Positions 1 to 10,017 of a DNA stretch of 16,738 bases are shown piece by piece (the first letter of the stretch is position 1; every line of letters starts with the position of its first letter). The notes below the pieces were generated by a model. It was not told where the DNA came from. It did no database searches and saw only the letters and a list, made by a program, of their open reading frames with translations. Origin of the DNA: Ramicandelaber brevisporus (taxonomy: Eukaryota > Kickxellomycota > Ramicandelaberales > Ramicandelaberaceae); assembly GCA_025201865.1 (NCBI GenBank), contig MU602801.1, positions 32,540 to 49,277 of the forward strand, read 5' to 3'. The position numbers were made by a program, and so were the translations under genes.

Positions 1-29
1 TGATATTAAAGGATTAATTATATTGTAAG

Positions 30-3000
30 TTATGCAAGCTCGCCATCGTCTGTATCAATCGCAGACAATCGATGATGCAGTTCGTCAGCCACGGCGCTCA
101 TCAAGAAGCCCAATCGCTTCTGAATAGCCAACAGCTCCTTAGTCGACCGCTTCGTCATGTTGACACTCATAGACTCTGCTGTTGTACCACGCTGGCTGCT
201 GATACTATTTGTGATGATATTGCCAATGAGTTGATTCTGATCTGCCTCATCGCCAATGATGTCCATATCTTCACTCACACGACCAGCTTCGGCTGTGTTG
301 CCAGGTCTCGATACTGATGCTGTTGATGCAACTCCAGAAGAAGATGAAGAAGAAGACTCATTTGATGCTCGTTGGTGCTGTGCACCATCAGCAGTACGAT
401 TCGGAGTGTTGTTTGTATCAACAGCACCTTCAAGACTTCCAGTACGCCTCTTCTTTTTGCGATTGCGACGCTTGCGTTTCGCGGCTTGTTCAGGGGATGG
501 TTCTTCGACGGAAGCAGTAGTGGCAGCGACAGCAGCGGCACCAGCACCGGCAGTGGCGTTTTCAGAAATTGATGACGGTGGAGGCACAGTGCTTGCATTT
601 GGAACCGTGGATGCGGTAGTGTGACTTGTTGGCTGAGCAGCTGTATCAAAGTGTCGAGGAATTGGCGAAATAATAGGACTTGGCTCGGCAATATGCACAT
701 GATCAGTAGCAGTGTTGACAGCTTCCTGTGCCTCGTCGACAGCTTCAGGTTGTGACTGGCGGGATCGTTTGCGTTTCGGTCGACTTGACAGTGCTGGTGA
801 TGCCGCTTCAACAGAGATTGCTGCATCATTTGAGTCGACAGCAGTGGCCGTGGCAGCAACAATGGCAGCAGATGATGTCACGACAACAGCCGGAGTTGGT
901 GGAGTTGGTGAAATTGGTGCTGGTGCTGAACTGGCTGTATCAGTGGCTGCATCAGTGGCTGTATCAGTGGCTACCGATGGCTGGGCTGTAGGTGGAAGCT
1001 GGTTAGAGAGTGGCGGCGATACAGAGTTTCGCTTTTTGCGTCTTAACTTGCCATTCTGCACAGCATGCTCTGGAGTAGCTGCTGGCGATGCATCAGGCGA
1101 GTTATCCTGTGACATAGCCTGCTGATGTTGCTGTAGCTGCTGCTGTTGCTGTTGCATCGAAGCTGATGAGGATGTAGGTATCTGATTCGGTGTCACTTCA
1201 ACATCTACTTGCATCACCTCCTCAGTCTCAACTGCAACAGTATCATCGTCACCAGCTGTGGTAGACACAGGCATATTTCTCAGCAGACGACCGACTCCAA
1301 CGACATGCATCTTGTAACGCAGTGCCTCCATCATAACTGACAGAGAGTCAGCATTCTCTGCCAAAGCCGACTCAATCAGTCTGAGTTGGTCATGAATTGG
1401 CTCAAATCTCGCAGCGTCCACTGGCTCACGACCACTGCTGGGATCAGTTAAACGCCATATCACATCAAACGGTGCCAAACACGTTGCAGTGATATCAAGC
1501 AATATAGCACGCAGCTGACTCTCTTCTCCACCCATGTGTTGCATCGTAGACAAACTTCTAGATGACCAGTATTGATTGTGAATTGGTGGAACAATCGCGA
1601 GAGCAGCGCGAATGACATCGTTCACTTGCTCAGCGCTGGTACAGACTGCAAGTCGGTAGTCAAACGAATGTGCAATTGTGACACGCAGCCACTTGGTAGC
1701 CTTGAAGAATATATCCAGTGATGCGCTGAGACTCTGGCTGCGAGAGTTTTCGAATAACCTGCGAGTACAGCTGTGAATGCCATCAGCGTTGTAGTCAAGA
1801 CAGCGAGCCAAAAAGTGTAGCAAGCGAGGCAGTATATTGTCCATGATGTATGGGGAATAAGCCAGTGATGCTGGATCAATGGGACCAGCATCAATTAAAA
1901 ATGCTGGAGCGGGAATGATGGCAGCTGCAGATGCGATACTCTTGTCAACAGTGCTGCACAAATGACACAAATGGCTATTACCAGTACCATCGAGAGTCAC
2001 GTCGAGGCCACAGCATGCAGATGACGACAGAGGCTGAATGGCTGTGCTCTCAGAATAAGAATCGGACGGAACTAAGCCAACGGATTTTAGAAGCAAAGAA
2101 GATATGCAGAATGCAGATGTAGCCAAATCATTCAATGTTACGCCACTTACAATATCGCAAACGATGTTATCCGTTGAGGTGCAAATTGTGGGCAAATGAG
2201 CGAAACTTGGCATTAGTTGTGACCAAATGACATCTCCAAACGACATTGTATCAATAAAGTCATGAATAAAGATTCCGCGCTCAATCATACGACTCGCCAA
2301 ATTCACACTGTCATCAATATCTATATCTGTATCTATAACATAATCTGGCTGCCACATCATGGTATGTGCCAAGAGTGAATTAATAATCTGAGAGCAGCAG
2401 CTAAGTGACAGTATGTTGCAGTTTTGGTATGACTTGATACATTCAAGAAGGTGCTTCCAGACTGCGAGTGGAACTCTCCTTTGTAAGAATAAATCGAATA
2501 CGGGGTCATTTGCATCAACCGAGTGGTCAAACACACTGCACATAAAGACCATGGTGGAGTAAAAATACTGCTGCTGATTCTGATGCTGAGGAGAATGCGA
2601 TTGGACATATGGATTGAGCTGGCCATCATAATTAAATGCATACTCACTCCACTTTGTGAATAAATCTTTACTGATGATGTCAATGCTTGCAGCAGGAACC
2701 ATGCATAGCAGATACAGCAGCTCGCCAAACAATGCAGTCAGCGGAGGACAGACTAATCTAACCTTGTCGCCAATTGTGAGCTGGCTATTGTTGCCATGAA
2801 CACTGTATTGGAACGGAAGACCAAGCTCAGTGACTAAAGGCGCCAAGTCAACAAAGAGACAAGAACGAACAGCATCTGCTTTGTGTGATGTAGCCTCTCT
2901 GCATATATTCTCCAACAAGGTTGCCCAGTAATTAACCTGGAAATTCTGACGAATGAGTATTAACTTGCCAAGAGTATCCAAAGCTATCTCAACCAACTTC

Positions 3001-4557
3001 ACACCTAGTTTGAGAAGAGCAGTTGAACCATCAAAGTCAATTGAGTGACTGTGTGTGGCGTTAATCAGCAGCTCATTTGTTGTGCGCAGAGTGCTCATTA
3101 TTTGGCCAACAGCCGAGACTGTATCAGAACTCGGTGTTAACTCATGTCGATCCAATTCACTAATATTTCTACACAGCTCGGTCCAAATGGAAACCAAAGA
3201 AGCCGATGCAGACTCTGTTGGAAGAACATACGAGTCCTCAGCTGGACACATTACACCGCGAAGCGCATCAAGCCACAAACCAGCAAATGTACCAAAATTA
3301 CTGCGGATAAACACTGGACTCAATGGCGCAATCAAGTACACTGGCTCAGGCGGCAATGTGCTGTATTGGCTCAGATCCATAAACCGAGCTCCACTCAAAA
3401 CATCAGATGCAAACGCAGCATTACCAGCAGACAGTGGAGACACAAACGGTAGAGTCGCTTCAGTATCATCGCTGTCTCCATCTTCTTTGCTGACATTGGG
3501 AAGACTGCTCAGTGGAACGCCAGTGATAATGCGGTGAAACTCAACCATGTCAGCAGTTAGACTAACTCCACTACCCCGACTGCGTCTCGAGTCAGTTGCA
3601 ACCAGCCGGAACAGAATCTGCCGACCAAACGCAGCCATCTCCTCCAGTGCTCTTAAAGCGGACTGTCGCTGCTGCAGTTCTTGAGTCTGATTAGCTGCTG
3701 GAGAGTTACTGCGAGGGCCACTTTCGTTCAAACGCCACTTCTTGAGTGCTACACTCAACACTGGAGTTAGAACTTTGGGCAGCATCTCAGCCAGTCGAGT
3801 TGGACCCATTGCATACAGCAGGGCTGACCAGGTGCGGAGACACTCCATCTGCTGCTCAATGTCGAGGTGCTCTGGGAAGAATTTGCTGATTGGATTCATC
3901 AATAGAGTAACACGCTTCTCGTTGGCAAATAGCTCTTCGCTGTTTCCGCCATGAGAGCCCAATCCCCCAGTTGAGCCTGTTGTCTGCACTGTTCCAACTG
4001 TTGATCTACTCGCTTGGCTGGATGACATTGTCAATGCATTGGTATTAGTGCTGCGTGCAAATCCAGAGATGAGTGCTCTCCATTCAAAGAATGCATAGCT
4101 GCGCGATATTTGACTGCGCGAATTGAAGACTGGTTCAATCACTTTGAGCAGTTTATTCAGCAGCGGTGTGCGATAGAGTGTACTTCCAAATATCACTGTC
4201 AGTGCACCAAATAATTTGGCGGCAGTTGGGTAATTTTGTTCAGCACGTTTGGCCAGTGCATTTACAAGGTCAGTCAAATCATTGCTGCGAGCCAATCGCT
4301 TGAGTGAATCATCGCCAAAGAGTGACGCAGTTGCAGAAGTGCTCGCTGCAATTTGACCAATACTATAGGCATGAACGACACTGTTTGTACTGTGGGCAGA
4401 GAGGAATGCAGGCAGAAGCGATTCTCTCAAGAAACTGCGGGTGTGTGGTTGGATATCAGTTCGATTTGAATTCAACAGCTTGAGACAGATGCCGAGCCAC
4501 GAGCCACAGTTTGCGAGTACATGCGAGATCGGCAAAGTAACTGCGACTTCTGTTGGT

Positions 4558-4589
<32 letters not shown>

Positions 4590-6416
4590 TTGCTGCAGGT
4601 GTTGCTGCTGTGGGATGGCTGGTCTGATAGCGAGTTCAGCTGATGAAATGTGAAGAGTCACTCTTAAATCTATCAACTTTCTGGATATCAACAGTGCATC
4701 CATTGATGTGCTGATTGAACCAGTCAGGTGCTGGGCTGTGGTCCATATTCCATTCAGCAGCTGTGACACAAGTGGAGATGGTTCATAGCTACGTCCCATT
4801 TCACGATACATTTCTTCAGTGGATGTGATGCGAGTTCCCATGCCGTGAGTGTGATTGTGATTGTGATTGAGGTTGTGGTTATTGCTGTGATTACTGTTGC
4901 TGTTTGCTGTCTTTATTTGAGTATAAAGCAACAAGTGAGGTTGAATCTGCATCTGAGCAAGAACTCCCAATGCCAATTTCTTGGATGCTCTCCCACATGG
5001 TTCATTCAACACTCTCAGTACTGACTGCAAAACACGCTCAATGCTGGCCAACGATAGCAGCGGAATGAGATGATTGTTTGAGAATACGGCACGTGCGAGT
5101 TGAAGAGCCAAATGGCGAAATCTGGTTGCAAGCTTCACTGCGCTCGGCGTTGGCTGTGGTGACTGTCCATAACTGTTACTATCTGCATGCTCAGACTTGA
5201 TTGTTATGCCTTTATCTTCAGACGAAACCAAATCCACAATGTCCTGTGAACAAGCATTACACAGAATTGTTAACGCCACAGGCTCACTCTCCGCAATGGA
5301 TGCAGATGGCCCATCAGTCAAATTAAGCACTCGAGAGTAGGCAGTTGAATAGTACTCTGCACGTTCATCTGGGTCTGATGGGACAACACGTACTGTCGAG
5401 GCTAAAAACTGCTCAACTGTGAGTGGCTCTGATGCTGCCTCAATGCCATTGGAGTGTGATGTAGCTGCATTGCGACGAGTATTAACCTCTGTAATATCAT
5501 GAACATCCTGCATTGCGTCGCTGTATAAGTTATCAAATCCTGCTACATGTAGTGTCTGCTGCTGTTGCTGCTGTTGTTGTTGTTGTTGTTGCTGTTGCTG
5601 TTGTTGTAGATGAGGAGTTGAGCTATTTTGATTCGATCTGTGCGAATTGTTGAACATCTGAGAATATGTGGATGACCGCACAATCCTTCCAGTTGCTCCA
5701 GTTGATGATGACGATAGTGATGATAATGATGACGATGCAGTAAAAGTCGATGTAGATAGCGGCATGGTTGCTAGTCTAGCCATGACAGGTGCTGCAAGTG
5801 CTGTGGCTGATGATGACAGTGATGTAGCAATTGAGAGTGATCCAGCTGATGGAGTACCACTAGTGGTTGTTGACTTGAGAATGCCTTTAGCTGGTGACTT
5901 GCCCAATGCCTTCATTGGTGACGACGGTGGATCAGATAGTTCTCCAGGAGGATGTTCTTTGCCATTTATGTCAATCTCTGTAACTTGCTTCCCATCGTCT
6001 GAATACATAATCTGACGAGGTACATTTGGTGTAAACTGAACGCGACGCGGCCCTTGCTGCTGCTGTTGTTGCTGTTGTTGTTGTTGATCACGACTTGCAG
6101 TACGACTTGCAGCTACTGGCTGTGTAGCAATCTCGTCTTCAGCCAAATCACCATTTGACTGAGAAGAGTTGAGAGCGCTATCTCCAACAGTAGCGATAGA
6201 GTGCGCAGTATCCAAATCAGGTAGTGGAGAGAGACTGTCGTCAGTTGAGTCTGCTGGTAGCGATCTTGTGCTGTTACGGGCAGATCGACGAAGTGGTTTG
6301 GAAGGACGACCACCGCCACGACCACGACCACGACCGCGCTGGGATGACGGCAGATCGTGGATCGCCTGCTGCTGGCCCGGCACAACCTGAGTTGCAACGT
6401 CGTGTGTACTCTCCAT
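30..6416 (-). CDS. RIF1: RIF1 orthologue (Rap1-interacting factor 1, PP1-recruiting replication-timing and telomere regulator), 2128 aa, single exon
   Basis: RIF1 is a large nuclear HEAT-repeat protein that brings protein phosphatase 1 to chromatin to counter DDK, sets late origin firing, and acts at telomeres and breaks. Seen here: an RG-rich, AT-hook-like segment (residues about 27-45), a PP1-docking RVQF at 125-128 and a SILK-type GILK at 178-181. A helical Rif1_N-type region follows, with FFEWRALI near 773 and KRVTLLMNPI near 831, both matching well-conserved RIF1 signature stretches. The C-terminal third is disordered, with basic nuclear-localisation-like clusters near 1792, 1878 and 1980, and ends in a short helical tail (about 2085-2128). 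Poly-Q runs occur at 111-121 (11 Q), around 275 (17 Q), 610 (13 Q) and 1760. The frame stays open upstream to 6539, but only from a TTG codon through CACAAA-repeat DNA, so the ATG at 6414-6416 is the start. N-terminal PP1 motifs are the yeast rather than the animal arrangement. The family call is firm; ligands beyond PP1 are inferred. Confidence 0.87.
1118..1158 (-). repeat. CAG/CAA repeat, interrupted Gln run in the RIF1 C-terminal part
   Basis: Encodes a run of Gln broken by Leu and His. It sits where the folded region gives way to the disordered basic tail of RIF1. Confidence 0.85.
4552..4611 (-). repeat. CAA/CAG repeat encoding 13 Gln, then a shorter Gln run, in RIF1
   Basis: A long Gln run preceded by QQQH, lying inside the otherwise helical N-terminal domain. 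It probably forms a flexible loop between helical repeats. Confidence 0.88.
5556..5607 (-). repeat. CAA/CAG repeat encoding a 17-Gln run in RIF1
   Basis: Seventeen consecutive Gln codons, alternating CAA and CAG, in the disordered N-terminal part of RIF1 between the PP1-docking motifs and the helical domain. Confidence 0.9.
6051..6086 (-). repeat. CAA/CAG repeat encoding an 11-Gln run in RIF1
   Basis: Interrupted CAG/CAA trinucleotide tract (read on the minus strand) just upstream of the RVQF motif of RIF1. The mixed codons suggest selection for glutamine rather than a recent pure-repeat expansion, but length variation between strains is likely. Confidence 0.9.
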
Positions 6417-6545
6417 TGAATGATATATAATTTTTTGTGTCTTGCAAGGAAGGAAAAAGGACAACAAACAAAAGACGAGGAGAAAAACAAAAACAAAAAC
6501 ACAAACACAAAAACACAAAACACAAAAGGAAACTCCCAATCATCA

Positions 6546-6565
6546 CAGCTCAGCTCAGCTCAGCT
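6546..6565. repeat. CAGCT pentanucleotide repeat, 4 copies
   Basis: Four exact head-to-tail copies of CAGCT about 130 bases upstream of the RIF1 start, probably in its 5' leader or core promoter. No function can be read from it. Confidence 0.85.
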
Positions 6566-7387
6566 TGCATCTAACTCGCATTCAGCTCGCCAATCTGTTT
6601 AAAACGAGTATTCTGTTTTGAATGACTTTGTTCATAATCACACCGCAGTATGCAAATGACTAACCTTAGTTGAGCATTTCCAATGCAAGATGGTGGCTTG
6701 CCAAGAACTTTCCCAATCCATTCCACTCCATTCCACCGGTGATCCGCAGCAAAGAAGGTGCCGTTCTATTCTTGCAACTGTGAGAATACTGTGATGTCAT
6801 AGTGCAATGAATCGGTGCATGTTGAAAGATGTGGCATTTGGAGGCGTCCACGTTTCATACACGTGTGCAGATTTGCTGTCTATTTTTCTCGCCTTGGCAA
6901 AAACACGTGTGTGTCGGGGGAACAATCTCTGCAAACTGCTCTGGCTATGATGAAGAAAGTTAACCCTACGATGACAAACGAGGCTTGAAAATCAAAATCA
7001 AAAAATAAACAGTTTGGCTTGGCAATCCGCCTGAATGGAAGCGGGCAATGGGAAGTCATCCAGTTACCACCAAACTGTGGATAGCGGCGAACGAGCGGAG
7101 AGGAAGGACAGTGCGGGTGTGAAAATTTTTTTGTTAGCGAGTTTCGTGAATGGCCAGTAATCTCTGAACAGCTGCGGATTTCATGACTGCCACATCGAAA
7201 CTTCTCTCCATGTGTGCTATCATAAAGCCATCGGCTAGGTTGAAGGAAGCGTGCCTGCCGTCATCACCATCATCATCATCAACGTGTTCTGCATCACTTG
7301 AACCGATCTATTTTTGTTTTAGTTTTTGTTTTTTGCTCCTTTCACTTTTGCGCAGTTGTCAGCAATTTGCTTTCATATTCCCAGCTC

Positions 7388-7598
7388 AAGCCTCGTTTTT
7401 CTCTTTCTCTCCTTCCGTGGCTTTTAGCACAAATTGTTGACTACAAGCCTCGTTTTCCTTTCAGGCCGACTGCCGCCTCCAGCCTCCCTCCGTCTCAATA
7501 AGCCTCCAAACAAACTCTTTCTTTTCTAAAAAAAAAATGCTATTCTGAACAGACGTGTTTACCACAACAAGCCTCGCCGTTTATTGTCAGAAAGCCTC
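7388..7598 (+). promoter_or_regulatory. Cluster of AAGCCTC elements upstream of the first metallothionein-like gene
   Basis: AAGCCTC occurs in the same orientation at 7388, 7445, 7500, 7569 and 7592 (with AGCCTCC at 7481), roughly 750-970 bases before the start codon. Two copies share the longer core AAGCCTCGTTTT. The same 11-base core occurs inverted at 6977-6987, and CAGCCTCGTTT sits at 9290 before the paralogue, with AAGCCTCC at 9232. That density is far above chance for an 11-mer, so a transcription-factor site is a reasonable inference. No known regulator is assigned. Confidence 0.5.
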
Positions 7599-7788
7599 AG
7601 CCTACCTCCTCCTCTTCCTTTTGTTCTTTCTATAAAACGCACCAGCTTTTCATGACACTTTCCACCTTCACCTAGCCCTTTCAACACACTTCGTTCTATA
7701 TTCGTCGTCTCGGCATATCAGTATTTCGCCCTATCTGCTGCGCACAAGTCTCGCTTTCCCACCTCTATTTTTTTCTTTCCTCGTTGTT

Positions 7789-7837
7789 ATACAACCCCAA
7801 ATACCCTTTGCTAGGAAGAAGGTGTGTTTAAAATAGC
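7789..7837 (+). promoter_or_regulatory. Promoter block shared with the paralogue (copy 1)
   Basis: Starts TACAACCCCAAATACCCTTT and ends TTTAAAATAGC. A matching block of the same length, with the same two ends and a more divergent middle, sits at 9451-9497 upstream of the second Cys-rich gene. Conservation between two otherwise diverged promoters suggests a functional element or the remains of a tandem duplication. Confidence 0.55.
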
Positions 7838-7959
7838 TACACGGCCCATACACAAATCCCAGTCTCGCTCACAGCCCTCACAACCCTCACATTGAAACCC
7901 TTCGTGTACCACGTTGATTATACCAGCCAATTGAGACTCTTGGCGTCGCCATCACCCCT

Positions 7960-7967
7960 TATAAATA
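7960..7967 (+). promoter_or_regulatory. TATA-like box TATAAATA
   Basis: A consensus TATA sequence 386 bases before the start codon at 8353. It is preceded by CTCTTGGCGTCG, whose core TCTTGGCGTCG recurs upstream of the paralogue near 9628. Other TATA-like candidates are at 7631 and 8054, so the true core promoter is not fixed. Confidence 0.35.
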
Positions 7968-8352
7968 CCACATTGAGCCCGTCAATTCTATTCCTGTTTG
8001 CCCGTCAACTATCTCACCTCGTCATTTTCCTAGTCCCCGGATTTGTTTTTTTTTATAGAACACACACCTCGCTTCCCGGTCCAAGGATTCTTCTTTCCCA
8101 CCATAACTTTTCCTATTGGTCAACCACCCGCGAAACATTTATTGCACTACAAGTATCCTGGCTTCGTCCCCTCCTCTTCATTCTCACCTTGACCATCACA
8201 CTAACAACTTTCATAGTCATCATCGTCATCATCGCCGTCACCTTCCTTCCTTCACTTTGACAGCTTTTACACCTCCAGGTACTCTTTTTATCATCACCAT
8301 CATCATCACCATCACCACCATCAACAATATCAAGACAATCAAGACAATCAAC

Positions 8353-8622
8353 ATGAGCTGTAACTGTGCTTGTTGGAACATGAACAGCCTCAATGGCATG
8401 CCTGCTCCTGGAGCCTGCTCCTCTTCGGCAAACAGCAACGCAAAGTGCTATGGCTGCAGATGCGAGCCAGTGTGCTATTGCAACAAGCTGATTGGGGGAT
8501 CCGGATGCCAGGGCAGCGGTGGATATGGAGGTGGATATGGATATGGCTCCGGCGGGTATTCGTCTGGATACTCAAGCGGTAACGCATCAGCGTCGTCTTC
8601 GTGCTGCGGAACCCCATACTAG
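8353..8622 (+). CDS. Metallothionein-like Cys-rich protein with Gly/Tyr-rich tail, 89 aa
   Basis: Small protein with 12 Cys. The N-terminal core has CxCxCW (C3, C5, C7, W8), an isolated C22, then a dense cluster CxxCxCxPxCxCN (C32, C35, C37, C41, C43, N44). A Gly/Tyr/Ser-rich tail follows (about 54-77), ending in Cys-Cys-Gly-Thr-Pro-Tyr. There is no signal peptide or membrane segment. CxC spacing in a short protein is typical of metallothioneins, which bind Cu(I), Zn or Cd in thiolate clusters in the cytosol, so metal buffering is inferred; the metal cannot be read from the sequence. The frame extends upstream of 8353 without a stop, but only from a TTG and through repeats; this is the first in-frame ATG. 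A paralogue lies 1.5 kb downstream on the same strand. It could instead be a Cys-rich structural or sporulation protein. Confidence 0.72.
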   Translation: MSCNCACWNMNSLNGMPAPGACSSSANSNAKCYGCRCEPVCYCNKLIGGSGCQGSGGYGGGYGYGSGGYSSGYSSGNASASSSCCGTPY

Positions 8623-8623
8623 T

Positions 8624-8626
<3 letters not shown>

Positions 8627-8665
<39 letters not shown>
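8627..8665 (+). repeat. (AC)n microsatellite directly after the stop codon
   Basis: About 19 AC units begin four bases after the TAG stop of the metallothionein-like gene, so the tract lies in its 3' UTR. It is likely hypervariable in length and could affect mRNA stability. Confidence 0.92.
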
Positions 8666-8668
<3 letters not shown>

Positions 8669-9450
8669 TTCCCGCTCATTCCTTCCGTTTTCTTGGCATG
8701 CACTTTCCCCCTACTTTCTCACTGCGACCTTCCTGTACTACCTAAAACATCTTGCGAGTCTCTTCTTTATCAATCATCACATGTATCCACATTCATATTA
8801 TAAATATTATCATTTTCTTTTTTAAATCACAGTTTATTTGGTATCGTCTAGAAAGAACAAGGGGATATGCTGTCCGAGCAGATGGTTGACATTGCGAACC
8901 CATGAACACGCGGTTGAGTGGGGGAAATGATGTTACAAACATGTGAGGGAGAGGGAAAAGCATCGTTGTAATTTTAGACGTGGCACCCGGACTCTTCAAA
9001 AGTATTACATTACTGCCGAACCCTAAACATTGATGCGAATGCAAATTACATTGAGAAAAAAAGCCACGAATCTATTTGCAGTTACATCTGCCAGTATGCC
9101 AACAACCTTATCAAGATCCCTCCCTCCCCGATTCACTCCACTCTGCCCTCAGCCAAGTCTCGTTTCATATTGTAGCTTCCTTACATTAACTGTATTTTGC
9201 AAGCCGCGATGTTTGCCGGCTCTTCGGCTTCAAGCCTCCAAAAAAAACGCATCAAAATAGAATTCTAAACTTGAGACATCCGCAGCAGTCAGCCTCGTTT
9301 ACCACTTTAGGCTATCACAACGATGCACACGTTTACCACAACCTTCTTTCAGGGTTGCCGTTTCTTGGCACACTGAAAATTCGCAGCAACCACATTGTGC
9401 GAGCCCCCTCTTCTCACTCCACTTTCTCATTGTTTCCTTCCTTTACGTCT

Positions 9451-9497
9451 TACAACCCCAATATCCCTTTATTAAGGGGGAATGTTATTAAAATAGC
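9451..9497 (+). promoter_or_regulatory. Promoter block shared with the paralogue (copy 2)
   Basis: Starts TACAACCCCAATATCCCTTT and ends ATTAAAATAGC, matching the block at 7789-7837 with about three-quarters of positions alike by eye. It lies about 720 bases before the second start codon, against 560 before the first. Confidence 0.55.
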
Positions 9498-10009
9498 CCA
9501 TGTCCGCCTGTGCACAAGCACACCGGGTTTGATCACTATCCCACTCCTCCTCTCCCTCCCTCCCCCGCTATCCCAATATCAAAGTTTCCTTGTGCTACGC
9601 CAACAACCACATCAATCACCTGCGATTTCTTGGCGTCGTCGTTTTTTTTTTTGCCAATGCTATCCTTTCCCATTTCACACCAAAAAAACGTTTCGTTTCC
9701 GGTTACTTTTTTGAATATGGAATCTATCCCATTCCATTTGCATTCCATTAGCATTGCAATGTCTGCACACTTCCGCGCGAACATATATCACACTTGGCCC
9801 TTCGTTCCGCGAATAGAAACTTCCATATCCACCATATCATCCACGTCCTCCACACACTCTCCAATTTCCTATTTCTACTTTCCTCTTTCTTCTTTCCAGT
9901 TGCCATTTTTCTTCTCTTCTTCTTCAACTTTTCCTAATGGGAAAATTACATACAGTTCATTTTTCCAAGTATTCCTAGTTGGCGTAGCCTTGGCATTCGC
10001 ACCAACACC

Positions 10010-10017
10010 TTTATAAC
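10010..10017 (+). promoter_or_regulatory. TATA-like box TTTATAAC upstream of the second metallothionein-like gene
   Basis: Lies about 155 bases before the ATG at 10170, followed by CCCCCACTCGCTACC. The equivalent place before the first gene (8051-8078) reads TTTATAG followed by ACACACCTCGCTTCC, with TTCCTAGT upstream in both, which supports this as the shared core promoter. Confidence 0.45.

Larger units (their letters stand above)
6417..8352. other. Divergent intergenic region between RIF1 and the first metallothionein-like gene
   Basis: No convincing gene is seen here. The RIF1-proximal part carries an A/C-rich CAAAAACA-type tract (about 6480-6530), four tandem CAGCT units (6546-6565) and two CCATTCCA units (about 6716-6736). 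From roughly 7260 rightward the plus strand becomes strongly pyrimidine-rich and G-poor, as expected for the promoter and leader of the plus-strand gene at 8353. TATA-like boxes occur at 7631 (TATAAAA), 7960 (TATAAATA) and 8054 (TATAG). CAT/CAC trinucleotide tracts fill 8217-8333, right up to the start codon. Open frames here start at non-ATG codons or encode simple repeats, so they are not called. Confidence 0.75.

Noticed and set aside
6417-6539. Extension of RIF1 to 6539, giving a hydrophobic N-terminus that looks like a signal peptide
   Set aside because: It begins at TTG, and the Phe/Val/Cys string is only the translation of a CAAAAACA-type repeat; the ATG at 6414-6416 gives a normal nuclear-protein start.
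7183-7440. 85-codon frame on the plus strand with an ATG
   Set aside because: The product is Ser/Phe/Leu-rich from T/C-rich DNA, matches no family, and overlaps the AAGCCTC motif cluster.
8116-8352. N-terminal extension of the 89-aa Cys-rich protein
   Set aside because: It starts at TTG and runs through CAT/CAC repeats; there is no in-frame ATG before 8353, and the paralogue starts at the same place relative to its CxCxCW motif.
9014-9032. CCCTAAA, a possible interstitial telomere repeat
   Set aside because: Only a single unit, not a tandem array.
7332-9772. Known-type metal sites: TTTGCTC (Mac1-like, 7332) and TGCRCNC (MTF-1-like, 7739, 9323, 9763)
   Set aside because: These short degenerate motifs are expected about this often by chance in 3 kb on two strands, and their positions are not collinear between the two promoters.
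9271-10016. Overlapping open frames of 147 and 168 codons on the plus strand between the Cys-rich genes
   Set aside because: They lie in pyrimidine-rich promoter DNA, have promoter-like composition and no recognisable domain; the second starts at GTG.
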